DNA of 64,000 nt from Acidobacteriaceae bacterium (GTDB lineage Bacteria; Acidobacteriota; Terriglobia; Terriglobales; Acidobacteriaceae). The position numbers and the translations under genes were made by a program. The first letter of the stretch is position 1; every line of letters begins with the position of its first letter. Shown one piece after another: positions 25,988-34,058 of this stretch. The stretch covers positions 2,604,001-2,668,000 of the forward strand of contig JAPWKE010000003.1 of assembly GCA_028283655.1 (NCBI GenBank), read 5' to 3'. The notes under the pieces are model-generated. The model made no database searches. It saw only the letters and a list, made by a program, of their open reading frames with translations, and was not told where the DNA came from.

Positions 25988-27202
25988 TTACTTGTGTGGC
26001 GCGGGGTAGCTGTACAGATGTTGCTCTGCCTCCTGCATGGAGACAGCAAGAGCGCCCCAAACAACGGCTGAGTTGCCGAGATTGGAGGGCAGAACACGAG
26101 CGGTACCAACCTCGTTTTTGCGCAGCATTGCTATCGTGGGCTCCAACAGCGCGGGATGAGAGCCGAGATCGCCGCCAAAGACAAAGAGGCTTGGGTTGAG
26201 CGTCAACGAGAGGTTGAGTACGACGTCGCTGAGAAGGCGCGCGCGTTGATGCACGACCTTGATGGCAGTGCTATTCCCTGTCATCGCAAGGTCCAGCACG
26301 TTGAGCGCTTTATGGATCTTGCCGGGAACTCCAGATTTAGCGCTAACTGCATTCCAGCTTCTGAGAATGCCTGGGCCGCTGAGGATCTGCTCGAGCCGAC
26401 CATACTCATACAGCGCAGGCTGCATGCTGGAGATGTTCGGAACGTGAAGGTAGCCGATTTCGCCAGCTGTCCAGCTGGAACCGTGTACGATTTTTCCGTT
26501 GACGAAAATGCCTGCTCCCACGCCAGAGCCTGCCGTGATGAGAATGCAGATGAAACTCTCCTCCGACTGGGCGACACCGTTGAAATGCTCGCCTATGGCG
26601 GCAAGGTTCGAGTCGTTCTCCACGAAGAGAGCGCATGAGAACTGCTTGCGGAGCATTTCAAGCAAGGGCACGCCTCTCCAAACACTGGAGTCGCCCACCG
26701 AGATGACTACGCCATCGCGCGCATTGGTGATGCCCCCTACGCCAACGGTCATGGCGAGCAGCTTCTTCCATGGCAGACTGTTCTTCTGCATGAGCGCGCG
26801 CAGGGAAACGCCTAATGCATCGACGACACCCTGGGGGTTGCGAGCATCCTTTGGCAGAGCTTCGACCAGCTCTTCGATTCGCTCGCCATTCAGGTCGGTG
26901 AGCAGGACTCTTAGGCTGTCGGCCGTAACATCTACGCCTGCAAGACAGCCATGTTCGGCTTTGAAGCGAAGGTTATCGGGACGGCGTCCGCCGCTTGACG
27001 TTCCCTCTCCCATCCATTCGATCAAGCCGCGCTCATCCAGATCAGAGATCACGTTCGCAACGGTTGGCGCGCTCATTCCTGTTTTGCGAACGAGATCGGC
27101 ACGGGAGCAGGGACCGAGTTTTTTCAGCAACGACAAAATTGCGCGAGCGTTTGTCTCGCGCATCAGTGCCGGACTGCCGATCAAGATTCGATTTCCACTC
27201 AT
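25988..27202 (-). CDS. ROK-family transcriptional repressor
   Basis: A 404-residue NagC/XylR-like protein. The N-terminal winged helix-turn-helix (about 15-75) reads ETNARAILSLLKKLGPCSRADLVRKTG, MSAPTVANVISDLDERGLIEW, SGGRRPDNL. The sugar-kinase-like domain follows (LAGVDVTADSLRVLLTDLNGERI, VGVGGITNARDGVV, VENDSNLAAIGEH, ITAGSGVGAGIFVNGKIVHGSSWTAGEIGYLHV, FVFGGDLG). The usual ROK zinc site (CxCGxxGC after EIGH) is absent: this region reads VPNISSMQPALYEYGRLEQ with no cysteines, so it is a divergent member. ROK repressors sense sugars or aminosugars; beside GH18 and GH20 genes a GlcNAc-type effector is likely but unproven. It follows the permease/PfkB/esterase operon by 93 bp and precedes the chitinase. 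Confidence 0.88.
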   Translation of the reverse strand: MSGNRILIGSPALMRETNARAILSLLKKLGPCSRADLVRKTGMSAPTVANVISDLDERGLIEWMGEGTSSGGRRPDNLRFKAEHGCLAGVDVTADSLRVLLTDLNGERIEELVEALPKDARNPQGVVDALGVSLRALMQKNSLPWKKLLAMTVGVGGITNARDGVVISVGDSSVWRGVPLLEMLRKQFSCALFVENDSNLAAIGEHFNGVAQSEESFICILITAGSGVGAGIFVNGKIVHGSSWTAGEIGYLHVPNISSMQPALYEYGRLEQILSGPGILRSWNAVSAKSGVPGKIHKALNVLDLAMTGNSTAIKVVHQRARLLSDVVLNLSLTLNPSLFVFGGDLGSHPALLEPTIAMLRKNEVGTARVLPSNLGNSAVVWGALAVSMQEAEQHLYSYPAPHK

Positions 27203-27295
27203 ACCGCTGTTTTCACCCGTTGCAATTCCTTAGCATTCGGTCAGGCGTTGATCTGGCACCCTGCCCGCTTCCCATTCGTATCTCAAGGAAACATT

Positions 27296-28252
27296 CTAAC
27301 GATTCTTAGGATTTCTTTCCCCAAACTGAAACGCCTTTTGCAGTACGCGGACCTGCTCCTGCAGCAGTTGCTTCGAGGTTGCAGCAGAAGAGATGCTGGC
27401 AAAGCCGTGAGGGAGCGAAGGAACAAGGTGTAACTCGACGCTAACTCCGGCTTCGAGCAGACGTTGTGCGTAGCGGAGGCCGTCGTCGCGCAGAGCATCC
27501 AGGCCCGCACAAAGAACATACGCAGGCGGAAGGTGCGTGAGGTCCGCGGCATGGACAGGCGTGGCGTAAGGGGAAATATCGCGATCCTGATCGCCGAGGT
27601 ACCACTGCCACATGACCCTGGCCTCAGGAGTGGCGAAGTCTGGAACATCCGTGAACTCGCGAGCAGAGACAGAGTCGAGGCGGTTGTCCAGCGCAGGGAT
27701 CAGCAACATCTGAAAGCAGAGTCCGGGGCCGCTGCGGTCTCTTGCCAGAAGTGCAACTGCTGCTGCGAGATTAGCCCCGGCGCTCGATCCTCCGATCGCG
27801 ATACGGGCAGGGTCGAGCCCAAGTTCAGCCCCTTGTTCACGCAGAAACTCCAACACACGATAGCTATCGAAGAGCGCAGCTGGATAAGGATTTTCTGGAG
27901 CGAGGCGGTAGTCAACGCAGATGACGAGGCACTGTGCCTGCGCCGCATAGTGCGCACACTGCCATTGCTCCGAGAAGAGGTCTCCGCAGAAGAACCCGCC
28001 ACCATGCAGGTAGAGCAACGCGGGTAACGGAGCCGCGATGCTTTTGGGCCGGTAAATTCGTAAGGGGATTTGACGAGCATCTTTAGTGGAGAACGGGATG
28101 CTGAGATCGTTCACCTCAAGGTCGAAGCTGGCGTAGTCCATCGGCTGCCTGGAGGCGATGCTTGCCTCTCGAACGAGGTTCGCGTCGTTGAGAACCGGCC
28201 GGGGCGTCTTGATGAGAGGCATGAACTCGGGGTCCATCCAACGGTTCGACAT
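27296..28252 (-). CDS. Alpha/beta hydrolase, HSL-type esterase/deacetylase
   Basis: 318 residues from the ATG at 28252, which has GGAGG 4 nt upstream; an upstream in-frame start at 28285 is rejected. The hormone-sensitive-lipase family marks are clear: oxyanion motif HGGG at 83-86, nucleophile elbow GGSSAG with Ser157, Asp252 in CAGLDALRDD and His282 in PSLPHGF as catalytic partners, plus CVDYRLAPENPYPAA. No signal peptide, so it acts in the cytosol. In this setting it could remove acyl or acetyl groups from imported sugars, but the family is broad. It begins 25 bp after the PfkB stop, as third gene of the permease operon. Confidence 0.9.
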   Translation of the reverse strand: MSNRWMDPEFMPLIKTPRPVLNDANLVREASIASRQPMDYASFDLEVNDLSIPFSTKDARQIPLRIYRPKSIAAPLPALLYLHGGGFFCGDLFSEQWQCAHYAAQAQCLVICVDYRLAPENPYPAALFDSYRVLEFLREQGAELGLDPARIAIGGSSAGANLAAAVALLARDRSGPGLCFQMLLIPALDNRLDSVSAREFTDVPDFATPEARVMWQWYLGDQDRDISPYATPVHAADLTHLPPAYVLCAGLDALRDDGLRYAQRLLEAGVSVELHLVPSLPHGFASISSAATSKQLLQEQVRVLQKAFQFGERNPKNR

Positions 28253-28277
28253 GGATCCTCCAGAGAAAGTGGTCTTG

Positions 28278-29192
28278 CTAGACAACGTCCATCATCTCAA
28301 GTCTTGAGGGCAATGCCGTCAAAGCACCAGCTGCCCGCGTGGAAAGTGAACCACAGATGCAGGCCCGCCACAACTGCTCTTCAATATCAGCGCCAGAGAG
28401 CCAGGCGTCGATGAATCCTGCGTCGAAGGCATCCCCTGCTCCAGTTGTGTCTACAACCCGAACAGAAGGAGGAACCACTGTGTAGAGGTGATCATGATGG
28501 AAGGCTGCAGCTCCGCGAGGCCCTAATTTAATGACCGTATTCTGCAAGCCCAAAGCGGCGAAGACACGCAGCATCTCTTCAGGGTTTTTATGCTTTGTTA
28601 GCAGCTGCGCTTCGCTTTCGTTCGGTAGGAAGAGATCGACATCACGAAGAACTTCGAGGCTCCCTGGGCTGAGAAACCACTCTTTACGCCAACCTGGATC
28701 GATGGACACAGTGCAACCCGCAGCGTGGAGGGCCGGAAGCAGATGACGAGCGAGGTCGACCTCCAGCGGCATGGCAAAGTGAACATGCTGCGTTTTCGTG
28801 AGAGCTGTGATCGTTTCAGGTAGCGCCACATACTCCGCCAGCATCCGGTTGGCGCCAGCGTAGCTAAGGAAGCTACGGTCTTCCGTGGTGGACATGCTGA
28901 CGGTGAGAGCATTGGGCAGCCTGGAAGAATGAATGTGCTCGGAGTGAACGCCGAAGGAACTCAAGCGGGCCTTCAGCCAAGTCTCCTCGTCGGCACCGAG
29001 CACACCAAAAACAGAAGTTTCATGGCCGAGTCGAGCCAGCGCGCAGGCGGTATTGACCGTGCCTCCACCAGCTTCGCGACGATACTGCTCGGCAAAGACT
29101 TCTTCACCAGGTAATGGGACATGGTCGAAATCAGTGAAGATGTGGTCCACATAGATTTCGCCCACTACTGCGATATTCCAGCGTTTCATCAT
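28278..29192 (-). CDS. PfkB-family carbohydrate kinase
   Basis: 304 residues with the ribokinase-like fold. Signature 1 is around AGGGTVNTACALARLG (41-56). NESE at 191-194 is the metal/phosphate motif; signature 2 VVDTTGAGDAFDAGF at 247-261 contains the catalytic Asp254 and anion hole. Substrate-binding residues near MSTTEDRSFLSYAGANR do not let me name the sugar. It starts inside the last codons of the permease (ATGA overlap, 29189-29192), so the kinase and transporter are translated together: substrate enters and is phosphorylated. A GlcNAc or related aminosugar is a guess from neighbouring chitin genes; PfkB members also act on ribose, fructose, KDG and nucleosides. Confidence 0.9.
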   Translation of the reverse strand: MMKRWNIAVVGEIYVDHIFTDFDHVPLPGEEVFAEQYRREAGGGTVNTACALARLGHETSVFGVLGADEETWLKARLSSFGVHSEHIHSSRLPNALTVSMSTTEDRSFLSYAGANRMLAEYVALPETITALTKTQHVHFAMPLEVDLARHLLPALHAAGCTVSIDPGWRKEWFLSPGSLEVLRDVDLFLPNESEAQLLTKHKNPEEMLRVFAALGLQNTVIKLGPRGAAAFHHDHLYTVVPPSVRVVDTTGAGDAFDAGFIDAWLSGADIEEQLWRACICGSLSTRAAGALTALPSRLEMMDVV

Positions 29193-30550
29193 AGGGTTTC
29201 AAAAGGACGTCCATGCACCTGACGTGACTTGTAAAAAAATGCTGCGACTCCGAGTAACGTGGCGAAGACCGCGAACAGAATGTTCTTCGCGCCGCTGGAG
29301 AAAAGGACAAAAAGCCAACCGGTAGAAGCGACGACTACCGGCAACGGATAAAGAGGCATTCGAAAGGTTCGCTTGCCCTCACTGAGGTTTCGTCTGCGAA
29401 GAAGCACTACGGCAACACACTGCGCAAGGAACTGAACGATGACCTGAATGACGATGACCAAGCTAATCAGCGTGTTGAGATCCAACAGACAAGCCAGGGC
29501 AGAAAGCGCTCCAAGGATCAAAAGTGAGACGTGAGGAAATCCTTTGGTCGGGTGAACTTTTGCAAATATGCTAAAGAACTCTCCCTCACGAGCAGCCATG
29601 TAGGGGATGCGAGAGAAGCCAAGCAGAATGGCGAAGACCGAGGCAAAAGCCGCGACGAGGACAAGTACATCGGCGACCATCGCAGAGCGTGCGCCATAAA
29701 CATGCTGGATAAATTCGGCAACGATGGCGCTCGAGTGCATGCTGTGTTCTGCGGGAAGCACGCCAAGAATGGACAGGTTCATGGCTATATAAAGAATGGC
29801 CACAAAGACGATGGAAAGAACGATCGAGTAAGGGATCGTTCGCTCCGGCCGCTTCAGTTCTCCGCCGATGAGACAGACGTTGTAATAGCCGGCATAGTCA
29901 TAGACAGCAATCAACGTTGCGGCCCCGAGACTTTGCCAGTACCCGCCTTGCAAAGAGAAATGAAACCCGCTGATCTGCTGATGGAAAGCCGCTGGGATAT
30001 GTGCCGCGCCACCCAGGATGATCCACAGAATCGTACCGATAACGAGGAGCCACAGAACTACTGAAATTACGCCGATGGTTGTGATTCTGCGGTAAAGCAG
30101 AACAACGTTGACGAGGCAGACGGCCATCGATATGGCGCATAAAGCGACAGAGTTCAGCGTTGGGCAGAGATAATGCAGGTACTGCGAAAATCCAACGGCG
30201 CCAGAAGCAATTAGAAGAGGAGCGGTGAGCACGGCAGACCAGAGGATAAGAAAGCTGGCCACCCTTCCATACGAGTCAGGGCCAAAAGCTTCACGGAGGT
30301 AAAAAAATGGGCCGCCGGAGAACGGCATCGCGGCCCCTAGTTCTGCCCATACCAAACCATCACAAAGCGAAATCACCGCTCCAAGCACCCAGGGGAGGAG
30401 GACGCTTGAACCATGCATAGCAACCAATGCCAGAGGAATGCTCAGGAACGGACCGACACCGATCATGTTGAGCATGTTTGAAGTGCTGGCACCGAGGATG
30501 CCCAACCTTCGATCCGAGTTATCCTCTGCACCCCCTACGTTGGTTCGCAT
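29189..30550 (-). CDS. APC-superfamily permease
   Basis: 453 residues from the ATG at 30550, with GGAG 6-7 nt upstream. The ATG at 30610 would overlap the -35 box of the promoter and is excluded. About twelve membrane segments; the start LGILGASTSNMLNMIGVGPFLSIPLAL is the unwound TM1 region of APC transporters, and GGPFFYLREAFGP, YDYAGYYNVCLIGGELKRPERTIPYSI and FSRIPYMAAREGEFF are typical amino acid/polyamine/organocation family sequences. The family mostly moves amino acids and amines; linkage to a sugar kinase suggests an amino sugar or sugar-amine conjugate here, which is inference. First gene of a minus-strand operon with PfkB and esterase. Confidence 0.88.
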   Translation of the reverse strand: MRTNVGGAEDNSDRRLGILGASTSNMLNMIGVGPFLSIPLALVAMHGSSVLLPWVLGAVISLCDGLVWAELGAAMPFSGGPFFYLREAFGPDSYGRVASFLILWSAVLTAPLLIASGAVGFSQYLHYLCPTLNSVALCAISMAVCLVNVVLLYRRITTIGVISVVLWLLVIGTILWIILGGAAHIPAAFHQQISGFHFSLQGGYWQSLGAATLIAVYDYAGYYNVCLIGGELKRPERTIPYSIVLSIVFVAILYIAMNLSILGVLPAEHSMHSSAIVAEFIQHVYGARSAMVADVLVLVAAFASVFAILLGFSRIPYMAAREGEFFSIFAKVHPTKGFPHVSLLILGALSALACLLDLNTLISLVIVIQVIVQFLAQCVAVVLLRRRNLSEGKRTFRMPLYPLPVVVASTGWLFVLFSSGAKNILFAVFATLLGVAAFFYKSRQVHGRPFETL

Positions 30551-30581
30551 GAGAGACTCCGCACTGCTGTGAATGAAGACA

Positions 30582-30610
30582 AGTATCAAAGGCCGTGAAG
30601 TCTTTGTCAA
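30582..30610 (-). promoter_or_regulatory. Promoter of the permease-kinase-esterase operon
   Basis: On the minus strand TTGACA (30610-30605) is a perfect -35 box, followed at 17 bp by GATACT (30587-30582) as -10. It would give a leader of about 25 nt to the ATG at 30550. The cas3 gene starts divergently at 30737; I see no comparably good promoter for it in the same interval. Confidence 0.65.
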
Positions 30611-30736
30611 TAGTCATTAGAAAGTTTTGGAGGCACTGGTTCGGGGCTTTGGCATGCAGAGCAGAAATGGGTGCTTATAAGCTCCCCTTCAAAATGGCGC
30701 TTGAAACACTGCTTGTACGCTATTCTTTGCACACCC

Positions 30737-33250
30737 ATGCCTATCGACCCTACTGAGTTTCTTGCGCATCTTGGCGGCGACAATGGTCCGCAGCTCCTGT
30801 CAGAGCACCTTTCCGGTGTAGGAAGACGCGCTGAACGGTATGCCGCGAAGATAGGACTGCCTCTGGCTGGCGCGCTGCTGGGGTTACTGCATGATGCAGG
30901 TAAAGCGACTGAGACCTTCCAAAGTTATCTGCGGAGCTTTGACGAGACGTCCGGGCTCAAACCGCAGGAGCACCTGCGCGGCAAGATTGACCACTCGACC
31001 GCAGGGGCCCAATGCATCCTGAAAGAACTTCATGGGGGCAAGGATCTTTCAGATCCGGCATCGCTGGCAGCATTACTTCTTGCACTCTGCATAGCCTCAC
31101 ATCACTCTGGTCTGATCGACTGCCTGGCAATTGACGGTGGCGATGCTCTGACAGCTCGGCTGAACCGTGCGGAAGCGCAGTCGCGCTCAGGAGAAGCGTG
31201 GCGACACCTGCCACCTGAAGTGAAGAGTGAAGCGCGTCTTCTGATGCAGAACCCTGAACTGGTAAGCCAATGCCGCAAGAAGATGAGCAGAGTGCTGAAC
31301 CGCTCCTTTGGGGATGGGAACGTACAGCTTGGGCTTTTGGTTCGGACACTATTCAGTTGCCTGATTGATGCGGACCGTAGCGATACCGCCGATTACGAAA
31401 AACCGAGGAACGCGCAGCATCGGCAGCAGGGAGAGTACGAACCGTGGGAAGTCTTGCTGGCACGATTGGACGAGGCTTTGTCGAGCTTCCCCACCGAAGG
31501 CAAAGTAAACCAGGTACGCGCGAACGTTTCCCTGCAATGTTTTGAAGCAGCACAGCGGCCACGCGGGATTTATACGCTTACTGTTCCGACTGGTGGCGGC
31601 AAGACACTGGCAGCTCTACGCTTCGCGTTGGAACATGCGCGGTTGCATCAACTCGACCGAGTTGTCTTTGTAAGTCCCTACATTTCCATCGTGGACCAGA
31701 ATGCAGCGGTAGCGCGAAGATACCTGGAGCCGGAGGGCGTGCCGTACGCCTCCGTAGTACTGGAGCATCACTCCGACCTTGCGCGCGATCGTGTACAGAT
31801 GAAGAAGCGAAGTGCTGGCGAATTCAAGGAGCAAGATATCGACGGATGGCGTCGCAGGGTGCTGGCTGAAAATTGGGATGCGCCCGTTGTCTTCACCACG
31901 ATGGTGCAGGTTCTTGATGCTCTGTTCGGTTCAGGAACAAGCTCAGTACGTCGCCTGCACACACTCGCCAAGGCAGTCATCGTCTTCGATGAGGTACAGA
32001 GTCTTCCGACGAAGCTGGTCCACCTGTTCAATAACGCAGCGAACTTTCTGGCAACGCATTGCGGCAGTAGCATCTTGCTTTGTACGGCGACGCAGCCTCT
32101 GTTGGCGAAGGTAGACGCGAAGCTTGGGGTGGCGCATCTTGCGGACAAAGCTGAATTGATCGATGACGTCACCGCGTTGTGGAAGAGCCTCCGGCGCTAT
32201 GTGGTGCTGGACGAAACCGCAGGAAGCGGTCCACCGTGGAGCCACGAAGCCGTCGCGGAACGAGTTTGCCGTGAGGCGATGCAGTATGGAAGCTGTCTGG
32301 TTATCGTAAATACCAAACGTGATGCGCGAACCATCTTTGAGCACTGCCGTACAGCACTGCCAGCAAACGCAACCATTTTGCATCTGAGCACAAGCATGTG
32401 TCCGGAGCATCGAAGCGACACACTTGCCACGCTGCATCAGAGGTTGACGACCGCGACGAGCGATACGCCTGTGGTTTGCATCAGCACCCAACTGATTGAA
32501 GCGGGTGTCGATATTGATTTTGCTGTCGTCGTTCGCGATCTTGCAGGGTTGGATTCACTTGCACAAGCTGCGGGCCGATGTAACCGTCATGGCTTACGCA
32601 CGGAGCCTGGCAGGGTGGTTCTCGTTGAACTTCCCGATCCGCCGTCGCAATTGGAAGATATTTGCGAAGGCCGCAAAGCTGCACGGAGCGTATTACAAAA
32701 ATGGCACCGCGATCATCCAGAGGAAGCGATCCCACTCGATAGCAACGAGATCATGGAGCAGTATTACGAGCTTCACTTTTTCGGACGCCGCAATACGATG
32801 GTCTACCCGCTCGACGCGAAAACAGTGGGGAGAGAGAGCTCCATGCTTGAGTTGCTGGGCAATAACGAGCGGAGCCTGATTGCTCGAAGCAGGGCTGGTA
32901 AAGAGCCGTTATCACGCCCTATTCTGCAGCAGAGCTTCTCAACGGCAAATCATGCTTTTGTTTTGATAGAGCCGACACAAAGTATCGTTGTTCCATTTAA
33001 GGAAGAAGGGTTAATAATCATCAACAAACTTTGTTCCGCACAGCACTTTGACGTAGAGTGGCAATTACTTCGTCAGGCACAACCATTTTCTGTCTCCGTT
33101 CGATCTTCGGAGTTTCGTCGATTGGAATCGGAGGGCGCGATTTATCCTGCTCCCACAGAGAGCGGCGTGTACTGTTTGCGGAGCGAGTTTTATGACAATG
33201 AGTTCGGTCTGCACGAAGTGGCAGGCACGCTGGAGAGCTTGATTGGCTGA
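30737..33250 (+). CDS. cas3: Cas3, type I-C helicase-nuclease
   Basis: About 837 residues from the ATG at 30737 (MPIDPTEFLAHLGGDNG); a GTG at 30671 would add 22 unlikely residues. The N-terminal HD nuclease shows HLSGV (His24), LLHDAGK (His52-Asp53), IDHSTAG and SHHSG. The superfamily-2 helicase has motif I TVPTGGGKT (Lys289), motif II as IVFDEVQ (Asp418), motif III CTATQP, and C-terminal STQLIEAGVDIDF and QAAGRCNRHG. It is recruited by the Cascade complex to unwind and degrade target DNA. First gene of the cas operon; its stop overlaps the cas5 start. All catalytic motifs look intact. Confidence 0.95.
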   Translation: MPIDPTEFLAHLGGDNGPQLLSEHLSGVGRRAERYAAKIGLPLAGALLGLLHDAGKATETFQSYLRSFDETSGLKPQEHLRGKIDHSTAGAQCILKELHGGKDLSDPASLAALLLALCIASHHSGLIDCLAIDGGDALTARLNRAEAQSRSGEAWRHLPPEVKSEARLLMQNPELVSQCRKKMSRVLNRSFGDGNVQLGLLVRTLFSCLIDADRSDTADYEKPRNAQHRQQGEYEPWEVLLARLDEALSSFPTEGKVNQVRANVSLQCFEAAQRPRGIYTLTVPTGGGKTLAALRFALEHARLHQLDRVVFVSPYISIVDQNAAVARRYLEPEGVPYASVVLEHHSDLARDRVQMKKRSAGEFKEQDIDGWRRRVLAENWDAPVVFTTMVQVLDALFGSGTSSVRRLHTLAKAVIVFDEVQSLPTKLVHLFNNAANFLATHCGSSILLCTATQPLLAKVDAKLGVAHLADKAELIDDVTALWKSLRRYVVLDETAGSGPPWSHEAVAERVCREAMQYGSCLVIVNTKRDARTIFEHCRTALPANATILHLSTSMCPEHRSDTLATLHQRLTTATSDTPVVCISTQLIEAGVDIDFAVVVRDLAGLDSLAQAAGRCNRHGLRTEPGRVVLVELPDPPSQLEDICEGRKAARSVLQKWHRDHPEEAIPLDSNEIMEQYYELHFFGRRNTMVYPLDAKTVGRESSMLELLGNNERSLIARSRAGKEPLSRPILQQSFSTANHAFVLIEPTQSIVVPFKEEGLIIINKLCSAQHFDVEWQLLRQAQPFSVSVRSSEFRRLESEGAIYPAPTESGVYCLRSEFYDNEFGLHEVAGTLESLIG

Positions 33251-34058
33251 TCGCAGGAAGACACCACGGAACACCCTCGAATTTAAAGTGTGGGGCCGCT
33301 ATGCCCTCTTTACCGATCCGCTGACGCGCGTGGGAGGCGAGAAGTGCTCGTATCATCTGCCGACCTATGAGGCGCTCAAAGGTATCTGCAAATCAATTTA
33401 TTGGAAGCCGACGCTGATCTGGCACGTCGACCAGGTGAGGCTTATGCGGCGCATCCGTACGCAGGCGCGAGGCATGAAGCCGTTGGAGTACACCAGCGGC
33501 GGCAATACGCTGGCAATCTACACCTATCTGACCGGAGATGCGCGCAGCAAAAACCTTCTCGACATAACAGACGGTCCGGGTGTCGAGTACCAGGTAAGAG
33601 CGCACTTTGAGTGGAACGAGCATCGTCCCGCGCTCGAACAGGACCGTGTTGAAGGCAAACACTTCTCCATTGCTCAACGCAGCCTTGAGCGTGGCGGACG
33701 ACAGGACATCTTCCTTGGAACGCGCGATTGCCAGGGCTATGTCACACCATGTGAGTTTGGTTCCGGCGTCAGCGATTACGACAATGATGGCCCGCTTGAT
33801 TACGCTCTGATGTTTCACAGCTTTAGCTATCCCGACGAAACTGGTACGTCGCGCCTGGGCACGAACTTCTGGCGACCTAAGCTAGAAAATGGCGTGCTGA
33901 CCTTTCCACGACCGGATGATACGGACCAGATTGTGCATAAGGATATCCGCGCCATGCCCTTCAAGGCCTTTGGCGAATCTCACAATATGCAATCCGTGAG
34001 CAGCGAGTTCGAACACCTGCAGGCAGAGACGGGTTCTCTGGTGGAGGCAGCTGAATGA
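33243..34058 (+). CDS. cas5d: Cas5d, crRNA-processing subunit of type I-C Cascade
   Basis: 271 residues. Start is a TTG at 33243 with GGAGAG 5-6 nt upstream, overlapping the cas3 end by 8 bp. The family is recognised from FKVWGRYALFTDPLTRVGGEKCSYHLPTYEALKGI and YWKPTLIWHVDQVRL at the N-terminus, and DCQGYVTPCEFGSG further on. In type I-C systems, which lack Cas6, this protein cuts pre-crRNA in the repeat and leaves an 11-nt 5' handle. Tyr42 and the Lys139-His140 pair (EGKHFS) are candidates for the catalytic residues known in Bacillus halodurans Cas5d, by eye alignment. It overlaps cas8c by ATGA. Confidence 0.93.
   Translation: MADRRKTPRNTLEFKVWGRYALFTDPLTRVGGEKCSYHLPTYEALKGICKSIYWKPTLIWHVDQVRLMRRIRTQARGMKPLEYTSGGNTLAIYTYLTGDARSKNLLDITDGPGVEYQVRAHFEWNEHRPALEQDRVEGKHFSIAQRSLERGGRQDIFLGTRDCQGYVTPCEFGSGVSDYDNDGPLDYALMFHSFSYPDETGTSRLGTNFWRPKLENGVLTFPRPDDTDQIVHKDIRAMPFKAFGESHNMQSVSSEFEHLQAETGSLVEAAE

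Noticed and set aside
30551-30610. Upstream ATG at 30610 for the permease
   Set aside because: It would overlap the -35 box of the promoter; the ATG at 30550 has a GGAG ribosome site and begins just before the conserved TM1.
30671-30736. GTG start for cas3 at 30671
   Set aside because: The extension carries no family similarity; the conserved HD domain begins just after the ATG at 30737.
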